A stretch of DNA of 64,000 bases from Toxorhynchites rutilus septentrionalis (lineage: Eukaryota; Arthropoda; Insecta; Diptera; Culicidae): assembly GCF_029784135.1 (NCBI RefSeq), contig NC_073746.1:229475882-229539881 (forward strand), in the 5' to 3' direction. The notes beneath the pieces were generated by a model that was given only the letters and a program-made list of their open reading frames with translations, searched no databases and was not told the DNA's origin. The position numbers and the translations under genes were made by a program. Shown here in pieces: positions 32,940 through 45,600 of the stretch. Each line of letters starts with the position of its first letter. Position 1 is the stretch's first letter.

Positions 32940-33476
32940 CTGCATTCTTCCAGTTTAGCACGTTATACGTCTGGAGTGAAAAGCACCACCGAAAGCACTG
33001 AGAAACCGAAACCAAATTACCAATAAAACACATGCGAGATTCGGTTGTTGAAAGCATCCGGCTTGAAATATGCTGCACTTCGAAGCCACTTGAACCCGGA
33101 AACAATGCTTGAATTCACGAAAATGATCGATCGAAAGGTTCGAATAAGCTCTTTCCTGACAAAAAGTTATAAATATCAACTATTCGCTTTTTAATATGTC
33201 GGATATCACTTTGGAATACATCGAAAAATTTCGAATAATATTTTAGTAGAAAGTTTCAGAGATCTTAAAAGGACCGATAGATGATTTTGTAGAAACAGTT
33301 GTAGATGAATGATTGATGATTCATTTTTACCGTCGCGCGAGAGCAATACGCAAGCAATTTGTTTCCTAATAGTACTGCTTTAATGCTTCGAATCAGGACG
33401 GCTTTTTTATCCGGACACTTTCTCATCATATTCGATATCATACCAAAACCATAATATCTTTTGCATTTTTTTTTCA
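32940..33476. other. unassigned non-coding stretch
   Basis: Short ORFs only; none recognised. Confidence 0.4.
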
Positions 33477-33685
33477 CCGGATTTTAATTTTTGTACATGT
33501 TACATGTTTCATCGTATTTATAAATTGTACTTTACACAGTAGCCATTCAGGCGTAAGAGTATTCCTTCTGTTCTACCATTGTTCAATTAGACCACTGGAC
33601 AGCGAAGACAGTTGATATGATATGATATGAACACGACAATGTTAATTATAGCACAATAGCCCGATGTTCCTTGCATAGCAGAGCG
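33477..33685 (-). repeat. dispersed repeat B, copy 2
   Basis: Inverted match to 2817-3060: CACAGTAGCCATTCAGGCGT, AAGAGTATTCCTTCTG, AATTAGACCACTGGACAGCG and AGCCCGATGTT. A short (GATAT)n duplication (33614-33630) is private to this copy. Confidence 0.5.
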
Positions 33686-33842
33686 GTTGTATGGATGAAT
33701 CGATCTTCATTCGACCGTGGATCGATCTCCATCGCTGATGATTGTTGCTTGGACGTAATTATTCTATAACAGTACAAGATGGTCAATTGAAGGCTCTGAG
33801 CTTTGAACTCACGACCGATCGCTTAGTAAGCGAACGCACAAC

Positions 33843-34170
33843 CAATGCACAATGGTCCAGGAGATGCATTTAAGTGGAAATTAGCATCTAGATCTCGACA
33901 GTTATTCTCTTGACAAAAACTGTATTAGACAAAATTTTCGCATATGATAGAGCGCTCATTTTTATGTTATCAGAAAAAGGGTGACCAAAATTGTCGATGA
34001 AATAAAAATTATAACTTTCTTATTTTTATAGATAGAGATAAACATAGTTTGACAATGTTGTAGCATCAGTTATTTTAAACAATTTAAGACAGTTTTTGTC
34101 TAGAGAATAACTGTCGAGCTCTAAATGCTAATTTCCACTTAAATGCATCTCCTAGACCATTGTGCAATGT
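33843..34170. mobile_element. MITE with about 85-bp terminal inverted repeats
   Basis: Left arm from 33843 (ATGCACAATGGTCCAGGAGA, TGCATTTAAGTGGAAATTAG, CGACAGTTATTCTC) pairs with the right arm ending at 34170 (complement carries the same blocks) with about six mismatches. The 150-bp centre is AT-rich and non-coding. Target duplication not resolved because the outermost bases are themselves palindromic. Confidence 0.85.
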
Positions 34171-34425
34171 GGCTACCAAGGCCCCCTTTTTTACATGTTG
34201 AATTATTGTGACTGATAGTTACTATTGTATCAAGTTAGTGTAGTGTTGAGTATTGCACATGGCTATTGAAAAAAAATTATCAAAAATCAAAACAAATATT
34301 TATTTTTCACAAACTCATGCCCGCAATAAGAAGCAGAAGATGTTTTTATGTGGACGGATCAAAAGTTAACAATGAAATTTATTATTGTAGAAGTTGCATA
34401 AGTGTATGTTCATAACATAATACAG

Positions 34426-35260
34426 GTCGGACTCGATTATCCGGAATGTTGTTTTTTTCACTCCGGATAATAGAATTTTCCGGATAATCGAATGTTAAGA
34501 AAATTTAAAAGAAAATCTCTCGGTAAACGTAGATTTACTATGATTTGCATTGATTTATTTGTATATTGCCAGAAATTGCGCCCACTGAGGGGAGGGGAAA
34601 TGTTTTGAAAATCGAAAAAAATATACGCCTTGTTACAGCTCATGGACCAAAATATTATTCAAATGGTCAAGTCCAACTACAAGCAAATGTCTATGCGTGA
34701 GCAAAAGCTTGGAATCCAAGAGCTAATAAAAGTTCGATGACAATGTTAGGCGAATCAACATCAGGGATGCTGTGTTTTGGGTAACTGAGGCTTGGGACGA
34801 GGTACCGGCTGATTCCATTGTCAAGTCATGAAAAATGCTGATATCCCGTTGTCGGTTGTAAAAGAAGACATTCTTTCGATTCTGCAGAAATAATTGATTG
34901 ACCAGTACAATACCGTGCACGATGAGGATGTGGAGTTCGAGGCCCTGATCGACGATGGCATAGTCAACATTGTTTTGCATCCAAATAAATATTTCTAGGA
35001 TGATGGAAATTCGTTTTTGACTGCCGAGGGTGCTTCAGGCTTCAACAGTTTTGAAACTACATTATGTTGATGAAAATGAAGAGTCCGAAAATTGGGACTC
35101 GAATGGACGGCCTAATGTGGAATCGAGAAAGTCATTCATTGGGCTGAGGAAAACGACATCATTAGAAAGACAAGTCCTGCTGCGAGAATTAGATTTCAGT
35201 TAGATTTTGCTCACTGTTTTCATCGATCCTATGACCGTGTCGTAGTGCGCAATCTCGTAA
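34426..35260 (+). pseudogene. pogo/Tigger-like transposon remnant
   Basis: The left end CAGGTCGGACTCGATTATCC is a pogo-type terminal sequence, partly repeated as CCGGATAATCGAATG near 34480. From about 34640 the plus strand encodes, with stops, LMDQNIIQMVKSNYKQMSM (typical MDQ.VI...K.Y motif of the pogo DDE domain end) and INIRDAVFWVTEAWDEVPAD then SIVKS, the C-terminal helix of jerky/Tigger transposases. The DNA-binding and first catalytic parts are absent. The right end was not found, so the boundary is approximate. Confidence 0.72.
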
Positions 35261-35931
35261 AGTGACATAAGCTCCAAAGTTTACGTTTTACTTTTTCTGT
35301 TATATAACGAAAAAGAATACCAAATACTTTCAAAAAACACCGAAATTTCGCAAAAATATGAAAAAACGACCCCGTAAAAACTTGAAGAAGGAATGACGTA
35401 AGCCCCATTTACACTACGGTGTCACGTTGTGATTTTTTATCTGATCTGACGGCATTGGATGAACGAGATGGGACAGTAAATTTCACATAACAACATATTT
35501 TTCGTCATTCGCAGAAACCGACATTCAATCTTCAATCAACACTCAGCTTCAATTCATCCGAAAGAGAATTTGAAGCTAAGTGTTGATTGTATTGTGAGTA
35601 TTGGTTTCTGAATTTCTTTCAGCTGCGATTTGGTGAATAGTTACGCTCTCCTAAATTCTCCATCAAAACGCATTTCGTAACACAATTCAAAACATACTCG
35701 CCTGAACTGTTCCTGTTCTACATCGGTTAATGCAGGACGCGGCTTCATCTAATTTAATTTGAATGGTTTTAATTGCACTTTGTATTCGTTGCCGGTCATT
35801 ATTGTTACAACCGGCTTTCGACTACGTTAGCCTACGTTACGAAGGTATATTCCAAACAATGAAATGAGGGTAGAAAACATCAAGTTCTAAATTATTCATG
35901 TGGTTGAGCGTTTAGGTGCAAAAATATTTAC
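35261..35931. other. unassigned non-coding stretch
   Basis: Nothing recognised apart from a partial inverted repeat around 35525-35600 (TCAATCAACACTCAGCTTCA versus AAGCTAAGTGTTGATTG). Confidence 0.4.
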
Positions 35932-36374
35932 TATAGGTAAACTTCGATATAACGTACATTTCACTTTCAAAATTGTGCGTTGTATCGAATTGTACGTTAT
36001 ATCGAAGCATAATAAAGTACTCACAAACGTAGTCTATAATACATTATTGTGTTGCTGTTTTAGTCTAGTTAATGAATAACTTCAATCAGAAGACGAAGCC
36101 AGCCTTTCTCATGATTTTTCCCTTCGTACTGTTGATTAAAGCTTGATTCATTTAGAATCTGGAATCACAAAACCAGCTGTATTTCGAGATTGATTGAAGG
36201 TACAAAACATGTTTTAGCATCGCAATACAGATAATTCATTGTTCTATCAGAAAAAAAATATTGAAAAATTTTTTCCTTTACACTTTGAAAAGGTGTACGT
36301 TATATCGAGGTAAAATGTGCGTTATATCGAGGGTACGTTATAACGAGGGTACGTTATATCGAAGTTTCCCTGTA
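35932..36374. mobile_element. pogo-like MITE (TIR with AACTTCGATATAACGTAC)
   Basis: Ends TAGGTAAACTTCGATATAAC and GTTATATCGAAGTTTCCCTG are inverted repeats flanked by TA. Near the right end CGTTATATCGAGG-type units recur four times (36297-36361), and near the left end the unit occurs three times. No ORF with known motifs. ACTTCGATATAACG ends are known from pogo-derived MITEs, from memory. Confidence 0.78.
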
Positions 36375-37692
36375 TTACAAAGCCAGTTTTCGAAATTTTC
36401 GGGATCCATAGGTCAATTAGTAAGAAAACACGTAAAACCACGCGTCTCCATTGAAACGAGAATTCAATGTTGACACTCGGTAGCAAATAAGTGTCTGTCT
36501 GGAAGATAAAAAAACAATGAATTTTCCTGATTTTTTTTCCGATTTTAGGAAAAAAGTGAAGTGCTTGGGTATTTCAGTTATTGTTTAAGGTATATTTTCC
36601 ATTTTTTGAGTGTACGAATAATGACTATTATGCTGTTGATGCGTAGATGCTGTCTGTAGATCGATACCTCACAGGTGGTATCGGTTCTGAAGGAACGGAT
36701 TTCAATGAATATTTTGAAACTTTAGGACAATACTCAGAGCGTTACATAGAGATTTTTTTGAAAATTCAGAAAATTGTCAAAATCACTACCAATTTTGTTA
36801 AAAATGTTTATTTTTTCATGTAAAATCGCTGTGTAGAAGCTCATATAAAATCGATAAAATGAGATATCAAAAAATGGCTATGTGACTTTAGCTTTAGATA
36901 ATTCATTTCCTGAGATATCGATATCTAAAAATTCTTTTAGGACAATATTTTTCAGGGCATAAGCTACCCAAAATGTAAAAAAATCGATTTTTTTGATTTT
37001 CCAGACCGGGGTCCCCCCTTAAGCTAATGCAATCAATTTGAATTTTACGACTTGGTCCCCTCTGACTAAACACCGACCAAATGATAATCGATTTTTTTTG
37101 GGTGACTATCCCTCATGTACTCGCGCGCATAATCAAACCTCGTATACCCGCGCACGGTGTCACAGACTGTGCGTGTCTTTGTAATATTGCTATTGTGTCG
37201 TTTTAGGTGTTATTGATATTTATGTAAAGAAAAATACATAATTGAATGGAAAAACTACAAAAAATATTTAATTTTTGATTAGGAACTGTAGAACAATTCC
37301 TCCAACGTTTACGTTTATAATAGCATATTTCGAAAAAAATATACACAAAGGTTTGGTTTAACATGTTCGAAAGTGAAGGAAAGATACATACCGAGAAAAT
37401 GTGTGCTTCATGACATAGGATTAGAGCAATGTTTTCAAACCGGTAGTCCGTGGTTGATAGGTGAGCCGTGAGGGTTTCGTCTAAATTACACCCATGTCAA
37501 TCTATTCACAATGTAATAGCAAATTGAACTGAACAGAAAAGAATGAAAACTGTCAAAATGATACACATATCAAAATACATATCAATACCTTATTTGAAGA
37601 ATCTGCTCATTGAATTAATGGTTGAAGTTTGGCTCAAACTCACCTGCCTGTTTTTTACTTTTAATAGTGCCAACTCAACATTTTATTATCTA
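36375..37692. other. unassigned AT-rich non-coding stretch
   Basis: Several AT-rich runs; no recognised gene or element end. Confidence 0.4.
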
Positions 37693-37925
37693 TGAAAATT
37701 CCCCTTTATTCAGTGCGCCGAATGAGGTGAGATGGCTCAAGTCACTGCATTTCCGTAGGTGAATGGCGTGACTATAGTTTGTCCCTAGGTGAGATTTGCA
37801 GTCGTGTCTTCATATGTTATCGACTCGGGTATCAAAAAGAAGTTGAAAGGTATCGTGGCTCCCACAATGAAGCGAGAAACTTTGAAATCTTACGCCACTC
37901 GCCGCGCGAAACAAAGGGGATTATT
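37693..37925. mobile_element. MITE family D, copy 2
   Basis: ATTCCCCTTTATTCAGTGCG with GAATGAGGTGAGATGG at the left and CGCCACTCGCCGCGCGAAAC with AAAGGGG at the right. The body aligns with 29221-29452 (TTTCCGTAGGTGAATGGCGT, CCTAGGTGAGATTTGCAGTC, TGTTATCGACTCG). Two copies establish it as a family. Confidence 0.82.
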
Positions 37926-38024
37926 TCAATTAAATCCCAGTTTATCCTAGATCGTGTTTAAAATAGTCCACAGAGGACAGTTCTTAGCACCGGTTCAGAT
38001 CATTCAGATCATTTTCATCCTAGA

Positions 38025-38192
38025 ACACTGACTTTGTAGTTGCCCCTCTAACCTCGAGTAAACCGCGAGTAATCGGTCGAAACCTACTAAACATAGATTT
38101 AAGTTGGAATTCTGTATAAACAAATCATGAATTAGTGGCTCCGCAGCTCATACGATTGAGCCTTACAAATAAATGAATTGGAAAAAAAACAC
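38025..38192 (+). mobile_element. 3' UTR fragment of an I-clade relative
   Basis: CCTCGAGTAAACCGCGAGTA followed by ATCGGT, then GGCTCCGCAGCTCATACGAT, TGAGCCTTACAAATAAATGA and an A-rich end, aligns with the minus-strand 3' UTR of the elements at 24.3 and 53.9 kb (CTCGAGTCGACCGCGAGTAA, ..ACTGAGCCTGTAAAAATAAA). A 5'-truncated solo tail of a related element. Confidence 0.65.
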
Positions 38193-38926
38193 TGACTTAG
38201 ACTAACAAATGGCAACATGTATGGTCTAATCCAACAATGTCTCAGCTCATTGGGTTTCATTGTAGCCACCGTTGAAAAGTCTTCCCCCCAACGAAATAAA
38301 ATTATAACAGTTTCATGTGATCACAGGAAACAGGAATTGTTTTTCATTCTTTGTTGCTCACACAATCGATCAGCCTATAGGATGGGATAAAGTATTACAC
38401 GTTTATCGGCGAATTCGCGTAAACTGTTTATCAAAGCCATAACTCACAACGTCAATATTTCAGAGTTGATTGAGTAAGCATATAATCTGCGAAAGAATTT
38501 GACATTCGAGTTGAATTTTACACTCTCTCCACATCCTCTCATCCGGGGCATGTGAAAATATCAGCTTCCCCGTCAGGGTTGCCAAAAGGAAATCCGGAAA
38601 CCCTTTTCATTTTACTTTTCGGAAAATCTGTTACGATATCTGTATCAGAAATATAAGTTCGAGTTTTAGACATATTGTTTCTAATGCGCAGTTCCTTGAG
38701 TGTCATCACAAATACCTTTATAAAACGTAACGATAGTTCCTTTCGACATTTTTACTTTTCACAGCAAGAACGCAAGAAATTTGGAAACATTGTAATGTCT
38801 GCGACAGCATGAGTGTTTTTTTATTTTACACTCACAAAAGAAAAGAAAACAAAAGGATTAAAACAATAATTTACCCATTTTGACATTATCGATCCATAGA
38901 TGAGGTCAGTTGAAAAAAAAATCACG
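38193..38926. other. unassigned non-coding stretch
   Basis: No gene or element boundary recognised. Confidence 0.4.
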
Positions 38927-39506
38927 TACGAGGTATGGCTATTAAATAACAAGACTGATTACGAAAAAGGGTTATATTTTTAAAAATTACGGTACAACGA
39001 TATGCTCCCCTTCAATATACTCCCCTTGGCTCCTCACATACCTTTCCCTACCTTTTTTTCCATTGTTCGAAGCAGTGCTGAAACTCTTATTTTGTGATGG
39101 CGTTCAAAAGCCGCGTTGCTTTTTCCTTCGCCTCTTCTACGGACTGAAATCGGGTACCTTTCAACACGGATTTGAACTTGGGGAATAGAAAAAAGTCGAA
39201 TGGGGCTAGATCTGGCGAGTACGGGGCATGTTCGAGCACTGGAATGCCCTTATCGGGAAAAAATTTCTTCACCGACAGCGCGTTATGAGTAGGTGCGTTG
39301 TTATTCGTGTTTTTCGTCACACATGATTTCCGACGCGCACTACAAACCACGTTGCATTCAAACCACTGCTGCTCGCAAACTACTATAGTGACAAAAACGT
39401 GTTTTCGTACGTTTATAGCAGACACTTCAATCTACCGAACGCACTATTCGTTTTCCCCCCACCCCTCTAGGCGCGCAGACTCGCTATTTAATAGCCATAC
39501 CTCGTA
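38927..39506 (-). mobile_element. mariner deletion derivative (TIR CGAGGTATGGCTATTAAATA)
   Basis: Perfect TIRs CGAGGTATGGCTATTAAATA and TATTTAATAGCCATACCTCG lie between TA dinucleotides (38927-38928, 39505-39506). The minus-strand ORF 39425-39087 keeps the C-terminal transposase part: THNALSVKKFFPDKGIPVLE, HAPYSPDLAPFDFFLFPKFK and SVLKGTRFQSVEEAKEKATR, with the final catalytic Asp in the PFD position. N-terminal DNA-binding and first catalytic residues are deleted. Its TIRs differ from the other two mariner derivatives in the window, so it is a separate lineage. Confidence 0.88.
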
Positions 39507-42071
39507 TATTTAATTTTAATTTTTTATTCGTACGTTTTGTTGGTACTTATATCTTACACTTCTGATGACATGTATTAGATTTTTGCCTAGTAAAAAATGG
39601 ATCGAAAAAACTGTGAACGACGTATGGCGTTCCGGGCGCTCGAGTTCGAAGAATATAGTGTTGGCCAATCGTCTAGTTACCGTTAGCTGCAAGTTGCTGA
39701 AGATTTAAATATATAGGTTGACTCGTGCCATTCGATTTGGGATGAAAAGGGTCCCTCGGAATTCGTACCAAAATTACTCAATTTCCTCCAAAAACAGCAT
39801 CATATTGCTAAGGAGCTGTTAGACTCTGTCCGCGACGCACAATGGTTCCCTCAAATCCCTGAAATCGGGGGGATATTAAAGAGCTCCTATGAGATGCTTT
39901 CTAGAAGTATGGTGTCTTAGCAAAGTTGATCCTATGATCCCTGGCTATAACGGAAATACGATGGTTTAGTTTATAATATCACCGTTAGGGCGCACAGTGG
40001 TTAGGAAAAGTCAAAACTGAAAAAACATAGCTTCTCAGGAACGTTTTCTAAAGACATTGTGTCTTATCCAAAGTTGATCCTATGATCCCTGATCATATCG
40101 GGATGACAATAGTTCAATTCACAATTTTACTATTGTTTTTTTTTAATAATCAAATCGAGATAAAATTGATAATTCCTCAAGAATACTTTTTCGAAACATG
40201 ATGCCTTTGACTTTAACTCTTATGCCTCAAAATAGCTTCTGTGTAATATACAACAAAACTTATCGTGAGATAAAACTGTACACGAACAAACTCGGCTCTG
40301 TTACAGCTGAATTGCAAAATAAGCCTACTTAAAATAAACAAAACGTTCATAATATCACAAAGTTGATCCTATGACCCCTGGCTATAACGGGTTGACAATA
40401 GCTTAGTTTAAAAATTCACCTTAAGAGGTGCGCTGATGTACATTTTTGAAAAACTTGAGAAAAAAATAAAGAAAAATTCGTACGGAATATTTTTTATAAG
40501 TTGAAATACAGGGTATGATTCGTAATTTGAGTCGATTTCTTTGCATTTAACCTGTGTTAAAAAAGAAAAATGAAATGAATAGGAGGAATATATTTTGAGT
40601 AATTTATTTCTATTTACGGAAAAAACAAATGTAAAAATCATCAAAAGGTTACTTCATAAGCTTCAATACTGATTTAAGAAATTCCTTAGGGTTCTTCGAC
40701 ATAGTTGCTCTGTTTTTAGAGATAACCATATGAGAATGTCCATCACTTCCATCGCAACCCCACTTATATGAAAGCTTGAGATCTGTCTCAGTCAAATCTT
40801 TTAGTAATCTGCAGTCTTCCGAATGCAACGCGGTGCTCTCACTCACTCTCACTCCTTGCGCACACCTGCGCCCGGATGAATCAACGCGCACCGAAACAAA
40901 GTTGAAATATTTTGTTGTCAACATCGTTCGCTTTAAAGTTCAAACATCCTTACTGAACAGTATCCTTACACCGGTTTATATACCCAATTTTAGGCCGCGC
41001 TCGAATCTGGTTTGTCTGCTTTGCTTTCTCTGTTGAGGCTGGTATGGGGGCGCGCTGTTGTTTTTATGCTTAGCTTAAAACGAGCGAAGACAAAACGGGC
41101 GCTAGAGTTTGAAGTGTGTATAGGGTATAGAATGAGGCGGGCATCATACAAGTGAGAATAGATGTTTAGTATCTGAATTCTGCGCAGTGCTGATTTTGGG
41201 CTCACTTGTTTCTGACTTCGGTGCAATTCGTACCAAGAAAGAGTACGTATTTGTTATGAACGTGCACTGATGGAAATCGAGCGCAGTGCAGCATATGTTT
41301 TCTGAAAACTGGTAATCCGTTTTGCTAAAGGCTTTAACTATTAGTGATGTTTTCAAATCCAAAAAAAAATGTAGCTTTACTTCCGCACTCACTTCAGTAA
41401 CTTTGATGGAATCCGGAGACGAATTTGCTTTTTCTTTAGCCTCAAGAATTGTGTGATAAGAAGGAAAGACGTCAGTATGATGATTGTAGCAATCAATTTT
41501 ACCAAAAGATACTGAGCTTCAAAAATCTAAGACATATCTTCTTGAGAGTTCAGTTTTACAGGAAGAATGAGTTCATCGTAACTATTAAACGGATCCACGT
41601 AGCCATCGACTGTCCTCCATTGTTGTCCAGTGTTGCATTTTATGCGCCTTCCCGTCAACTGTGAGCGTGAATTATTATACATTAGACGACACAGAACCTC
41701 TTATGGTCTTAGTAACCCATTTCATGTTTGTTTTCGTTTATTCTATAATGTTCGTGCAGTGTTTGAATTTAATGTGTCAAAAGTGTCTTCAAAATTAGGA
41801 TTAAGGTTTCATTAGGTTAGGTCCAGTCTGTGAAATTGTTTCATAATATGCACATAACAGACGCTGCAAATAAATAAACAAACATTTTGAACGTTGTTAG
41901 AGCCCGTGAATCGGCGGGATAGTATTTCAATCTTCTATTAAAACAAAAATGTCAGCTAACTTAATATGATGCCTTTTACCTCTCCCTATTTCAATGTATT
42001 TACCATTAAATATGTAATCAAGCTATGAAAGTAGTTAAGTACATTAATTCGAATAATTTGACACGTTGTTT
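39507..42071. other. unassigned stretch with degenerate tandem repeats
   Basis: CAAAGTTGATCCTATGAYCC with CTGGCTATAACGG-like sequence recurs at 39921, 40069 and 40358, spaced about 150 and 290 bp. A short ORF at 39598 onward (MDRKNCERRMAFRALEFEEY) has no family I can name. No gene is supported between 40.5 and 42.07 kb. Confidence 0.45.
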
Positions 42072-42075
42072 ACAT
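42072..42075. repeat. 4-bp target-site duplication, left
   Basis: ACAT immediately before the left LTR; the same ACAT follows the right LTR at 48548-48551. Confidence 0.85.
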
Positions 42076-42488
42076 TGTAACAAATCGCGTCGACTGGTTT
42101 TAGTGCTGTGATATCTTATAGCGAATCACGACTACGTTCGTTGCTCGGTTAAACTGGAATTCCTTTATTGTTCCTGGAAGTTTTTTACAAGAGTCCCGAT
42201 TGAGACGCCTGAAGCACCGATTTATGTAAATGCTATGTACACGATCAACAATCGGGATCGATGTGCATGCGAAAGAGACAAAGATAGAAACCTCGAAAAA
42301 ACCATGACTGTACACATGGTAACAGCGAGGTTCAGTAAAGATGAAATGCGACACTTTCGTTCGTCGCTGTAAACGCTGACAATTTTTGTGCAGGCAATTG
42401 AACTGAAGGTTCAATGCCCACTGGTGTGCTTTGCTGTAGATGTAAAATTTAGAAGCATGAAAATGACATGTGGAATGCACATGTCACA
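42076..42488 (-). repeat. 3' LTR (left), 413 bp
   Basis: Read on the minus strand it begins TGTGACATGTGCATTCCACA and ends GATTTGTTACA (TG...CA). An AATAAA signal lies at 42164-42169 (complement). Differs from the 5' LTR only in GATCAACAATCG versus GATCACCAATCG and TTTGCTGTAG versus TTTGTTGTAG. Confidence 0.96.
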
Positions 42489-42500
42489 CCATCCCCCTAC
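42489..42500 (-). other. polypurine tract
   Basis: On the minus strand TAGGGGGATGG directly abuts the 3' LTR start (TGTGACA). It primes plus-strand DNA synthesis in LTR elements. Confidence 0.85.
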
Positions 42501-42683
42501 GGGCCAAAATTGAAAGGTAGCTTATTCGGATTTGCTTCAAGTGCCTCTTACTATTTTAATTGATTTCATCTAATGTTTTGTATTCGATTTGATGTTCGTA
42601 TAATAGTAATTACTTAATTATTATTTCATTTTTCTGTATCATGCACCCCTTCCCCCTAATGGAAAAGGAGGCGGTTTATCTGC

Positions 42684-45600
42684 CTATTTGATTAGTCTTG
42701 AAATGTGAACTTCCTGCTGCTTATTATATGCATCTGATATCGTTACGTTTGGTGTGTTTAATTTTGAAATTACGAAAGGTCCATTGTAAACGGGATCTAA
42801 TTTGTGTCTATTTTCGTTTTTTAAAAACACTCTATCGCCGATTTTTATATCAGTTATATTTATGTTATTATTGGTTGTGTTTGTTCTTTTGAATTTTTCT
42901 TTGACTAGAGTTTGCCTGACATTGTTGTGAGTGACTTGTAGTCTAAATTTGAGTTCTTTCTGGTAAGAGTCTAAGTTATATAAAGGATCTACGTTGTCGT
43001 TACAAAAATCAAAGGTATTACATGTTTTTCCAAAAAATTAATTCGAATGGCGTGAAGTCGTGTTGTATTGTAACAGAAACAGTAAAATGGTAGCCAGTCG
43101 TCCCAATCGTTTTTTCGTTCATTTGTGAATATTCGTAAGTATTCATTCAAGCATTTGTGGTTACGTTCTAAAGCGCCAATCGTTTGTGGATGGTACGCTG
43201 TCGAACAAGTGTGGTTTAGTTGTAGTAAACTGCAGATTTCATCAAAAACTCCTTTGTATTCGGTTTCTTGATCTGTTTTGATACATCTCATTGGACCGTA
43301 TGTAAGGATGCATTTTTCTACGACTGCTTTTGCTAATGTAACAGCTAATTCGTCCGGAATGGGGACTGCAATCACATATTTGGAAAGATCGCATTGCAAT
43401 GTTACTGCATAGCGGTTTCCTTTTTCAGTGAGAGGAAACGGTCCGATGGTGTCAATTGACACAACATCGAAGGTTTTATTGGGTGTAGTAGTAACGATAA
43501 CTGGCGTTTTTGCTGATATCGCATGTTTGTTTATTTTACAAAGTTCACATAATTTGATATAGTCTGAAACAGTTTGTTTCATGTTTGGCCAAGAGTATAG
43601 TGACTTTAGTTTTTTATATAATCTATTTATACCCGGATGACCTCCCGTCGGAGAGTCATGATGGTGTTGCAAAATGTTTTTAATTTCTGCCGCTGTTTTT
43701 ATTTCCACGGGTTTCTGGTAAATTATTATGGTAGCGTTCCTAAGAACAGCATTACCGAAATTTTTGAATGAATTTAAATCAATGTGTTTGAATAAAATGT
43801 CATTTGTTTTTATTGCTAGCTTTCTTGGAAATTTTCCTTCCATAGTTGTATTATCGGCAGGCCTGCCATCGATTATTTTAAAGAATTTTTCTAATTCAAA
43901 TTTAAAATTTTCCGGATTTTCTATTGCGAGTGCTAACGTTGGGGTTAGTCTCTTACGGAATTTTTTGTCGTATATTATCATATTTATTTTATTATTACGA
44001 TATGAAAATGTTAATTTTGGTAAGTCGAATGCCTCTAAACCACTGACAGCTTCGTACACGTGAAGTTGATCAGGCTTCTGTGTCTGGCTGGCAGTTGGTG
44101 TAGAAGGATTTTTCTTTGCCATAGATCTTGTTACTATATACATTTGTCTCAGTGTTTCAGATGTCACTTGTATTCTCGACAAAGCATCTAACAACACGTT
44201 TGACTTGCCTTTGATATATTCCACTTCGAAATTGTATTCTTCTAAATCCCATCTCATACGGGTTAATTTAGAGGAAGGATTTTTTAATGAAAATAAGTAA
44301 ATCAATGGTCGGTGGTCCGTACGTATAATGAATTTACGGCCGTATATGTATGGTCGAAAATAATTGATCGCCCAGTGTATCGCAGTTAGCTCTTGCTATA
44401 TTGTTGATTTATTCGATTCACCTTTCGTAAATGCTTTGCTGGCAAATGCGACTGGTAGTTCGATACCATGATGAAGCTGAGCTAGGACTGCTCCACAGGC
44501 TACTTTTGATGCGTCCGTGATTATGATGAAATCTTTTTGGTAGTCAGGGAATTGTAAAATTTGCGGGGATAGTAATTTGTTTTTCAAATGTTCGAATGCT
44601 TTTTGACATTCACTATCCCAATTGAATACTGTTTCCTTGCGGAGTAGTTTATTCAATGGGCTAGTTATGTCAGCAAAATTTCGAATAAAACGACGATAAT
44701 AATTGCAAAAAGCAACAAATCGTCTAACTTCATCGGCATTTTTCGGCACTGGATAATTTGCTATTGCCGAGTATTTATTTTTGTCAGGATGTATGCCATC
44801 TTCCGAGATGTGATGACCCAAATAGGTCACTTCATTCTTGAAGAATGGCATTTTGATGGGTTAAATTTTAAATTGAATTTTCGTAACTGTAAAAACACTT
44901 TGCGTAAGTTTTCGATGTGGTGGGTTATGGAACATCCTACAACGATGATGTCGTCTATGTAAAGAAATGCGCAATGTGGCGGTAAGCCACTTAACGCGAT
45001 TGACGTCATTCGTTGGAATTAATTTGGGCTAATGTTTAATCCGAAAGGGAGTCTATTGAATTCAAAATGACCCTTTTCGGTGGAGAAGGCTGTATATCGC
45101 TTTGATGTTTCATCTAATGGAATTTGATGAAATCCTGACATAAGGTCGAGTGTTGTAAAATACTTCGCTCGACCTAAATGGTCTAAGATTTCATCTATGC
45201 GGGGAAGTGGAAATTTGTCAGGGATAATTTGTTTATTTAATTGCCTAAAATCAACTACTAAACGCCATTTCTTTTCGTCTGTTGAGGATTTCTTGGGCAC
45301 TAGTAGGATAGGTGAGTTGAGTGGAGATGTCGAGTGGTTAACGATACCTTCATTTAGCATTTTACTGACTTGTGCATCTATTTCTGGTTTTTGAGATTCG
45401 GGTGTTCTATAATTTTTTATATATACAGGTTTTTGATTATCTAGTTGTATATTTTGCTCATAAAAATTATTATGAGTTAAAACATCGTTTTGTAAAGAGA
45501 AGATGTCGTTAAATTCTAGACATAAAGATTCCAAACGACCTTTAACGTGAGGTTCTAAGCCTTGTGTATTTATTTCCTCTTTTAACTTTTGTTTTCATTC

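Noticed and set aside
39598..39790. MDRKNCERRMAFRALEFEEY ORF as a transposase N-terminus
   Set aside because: Stops soon follow and I could not align it with confidence to any family.
42489..42683. env-like gene between integrase and the 3' LTR
   Set aside because: Under 200 bp with no ORF; the element has no env.
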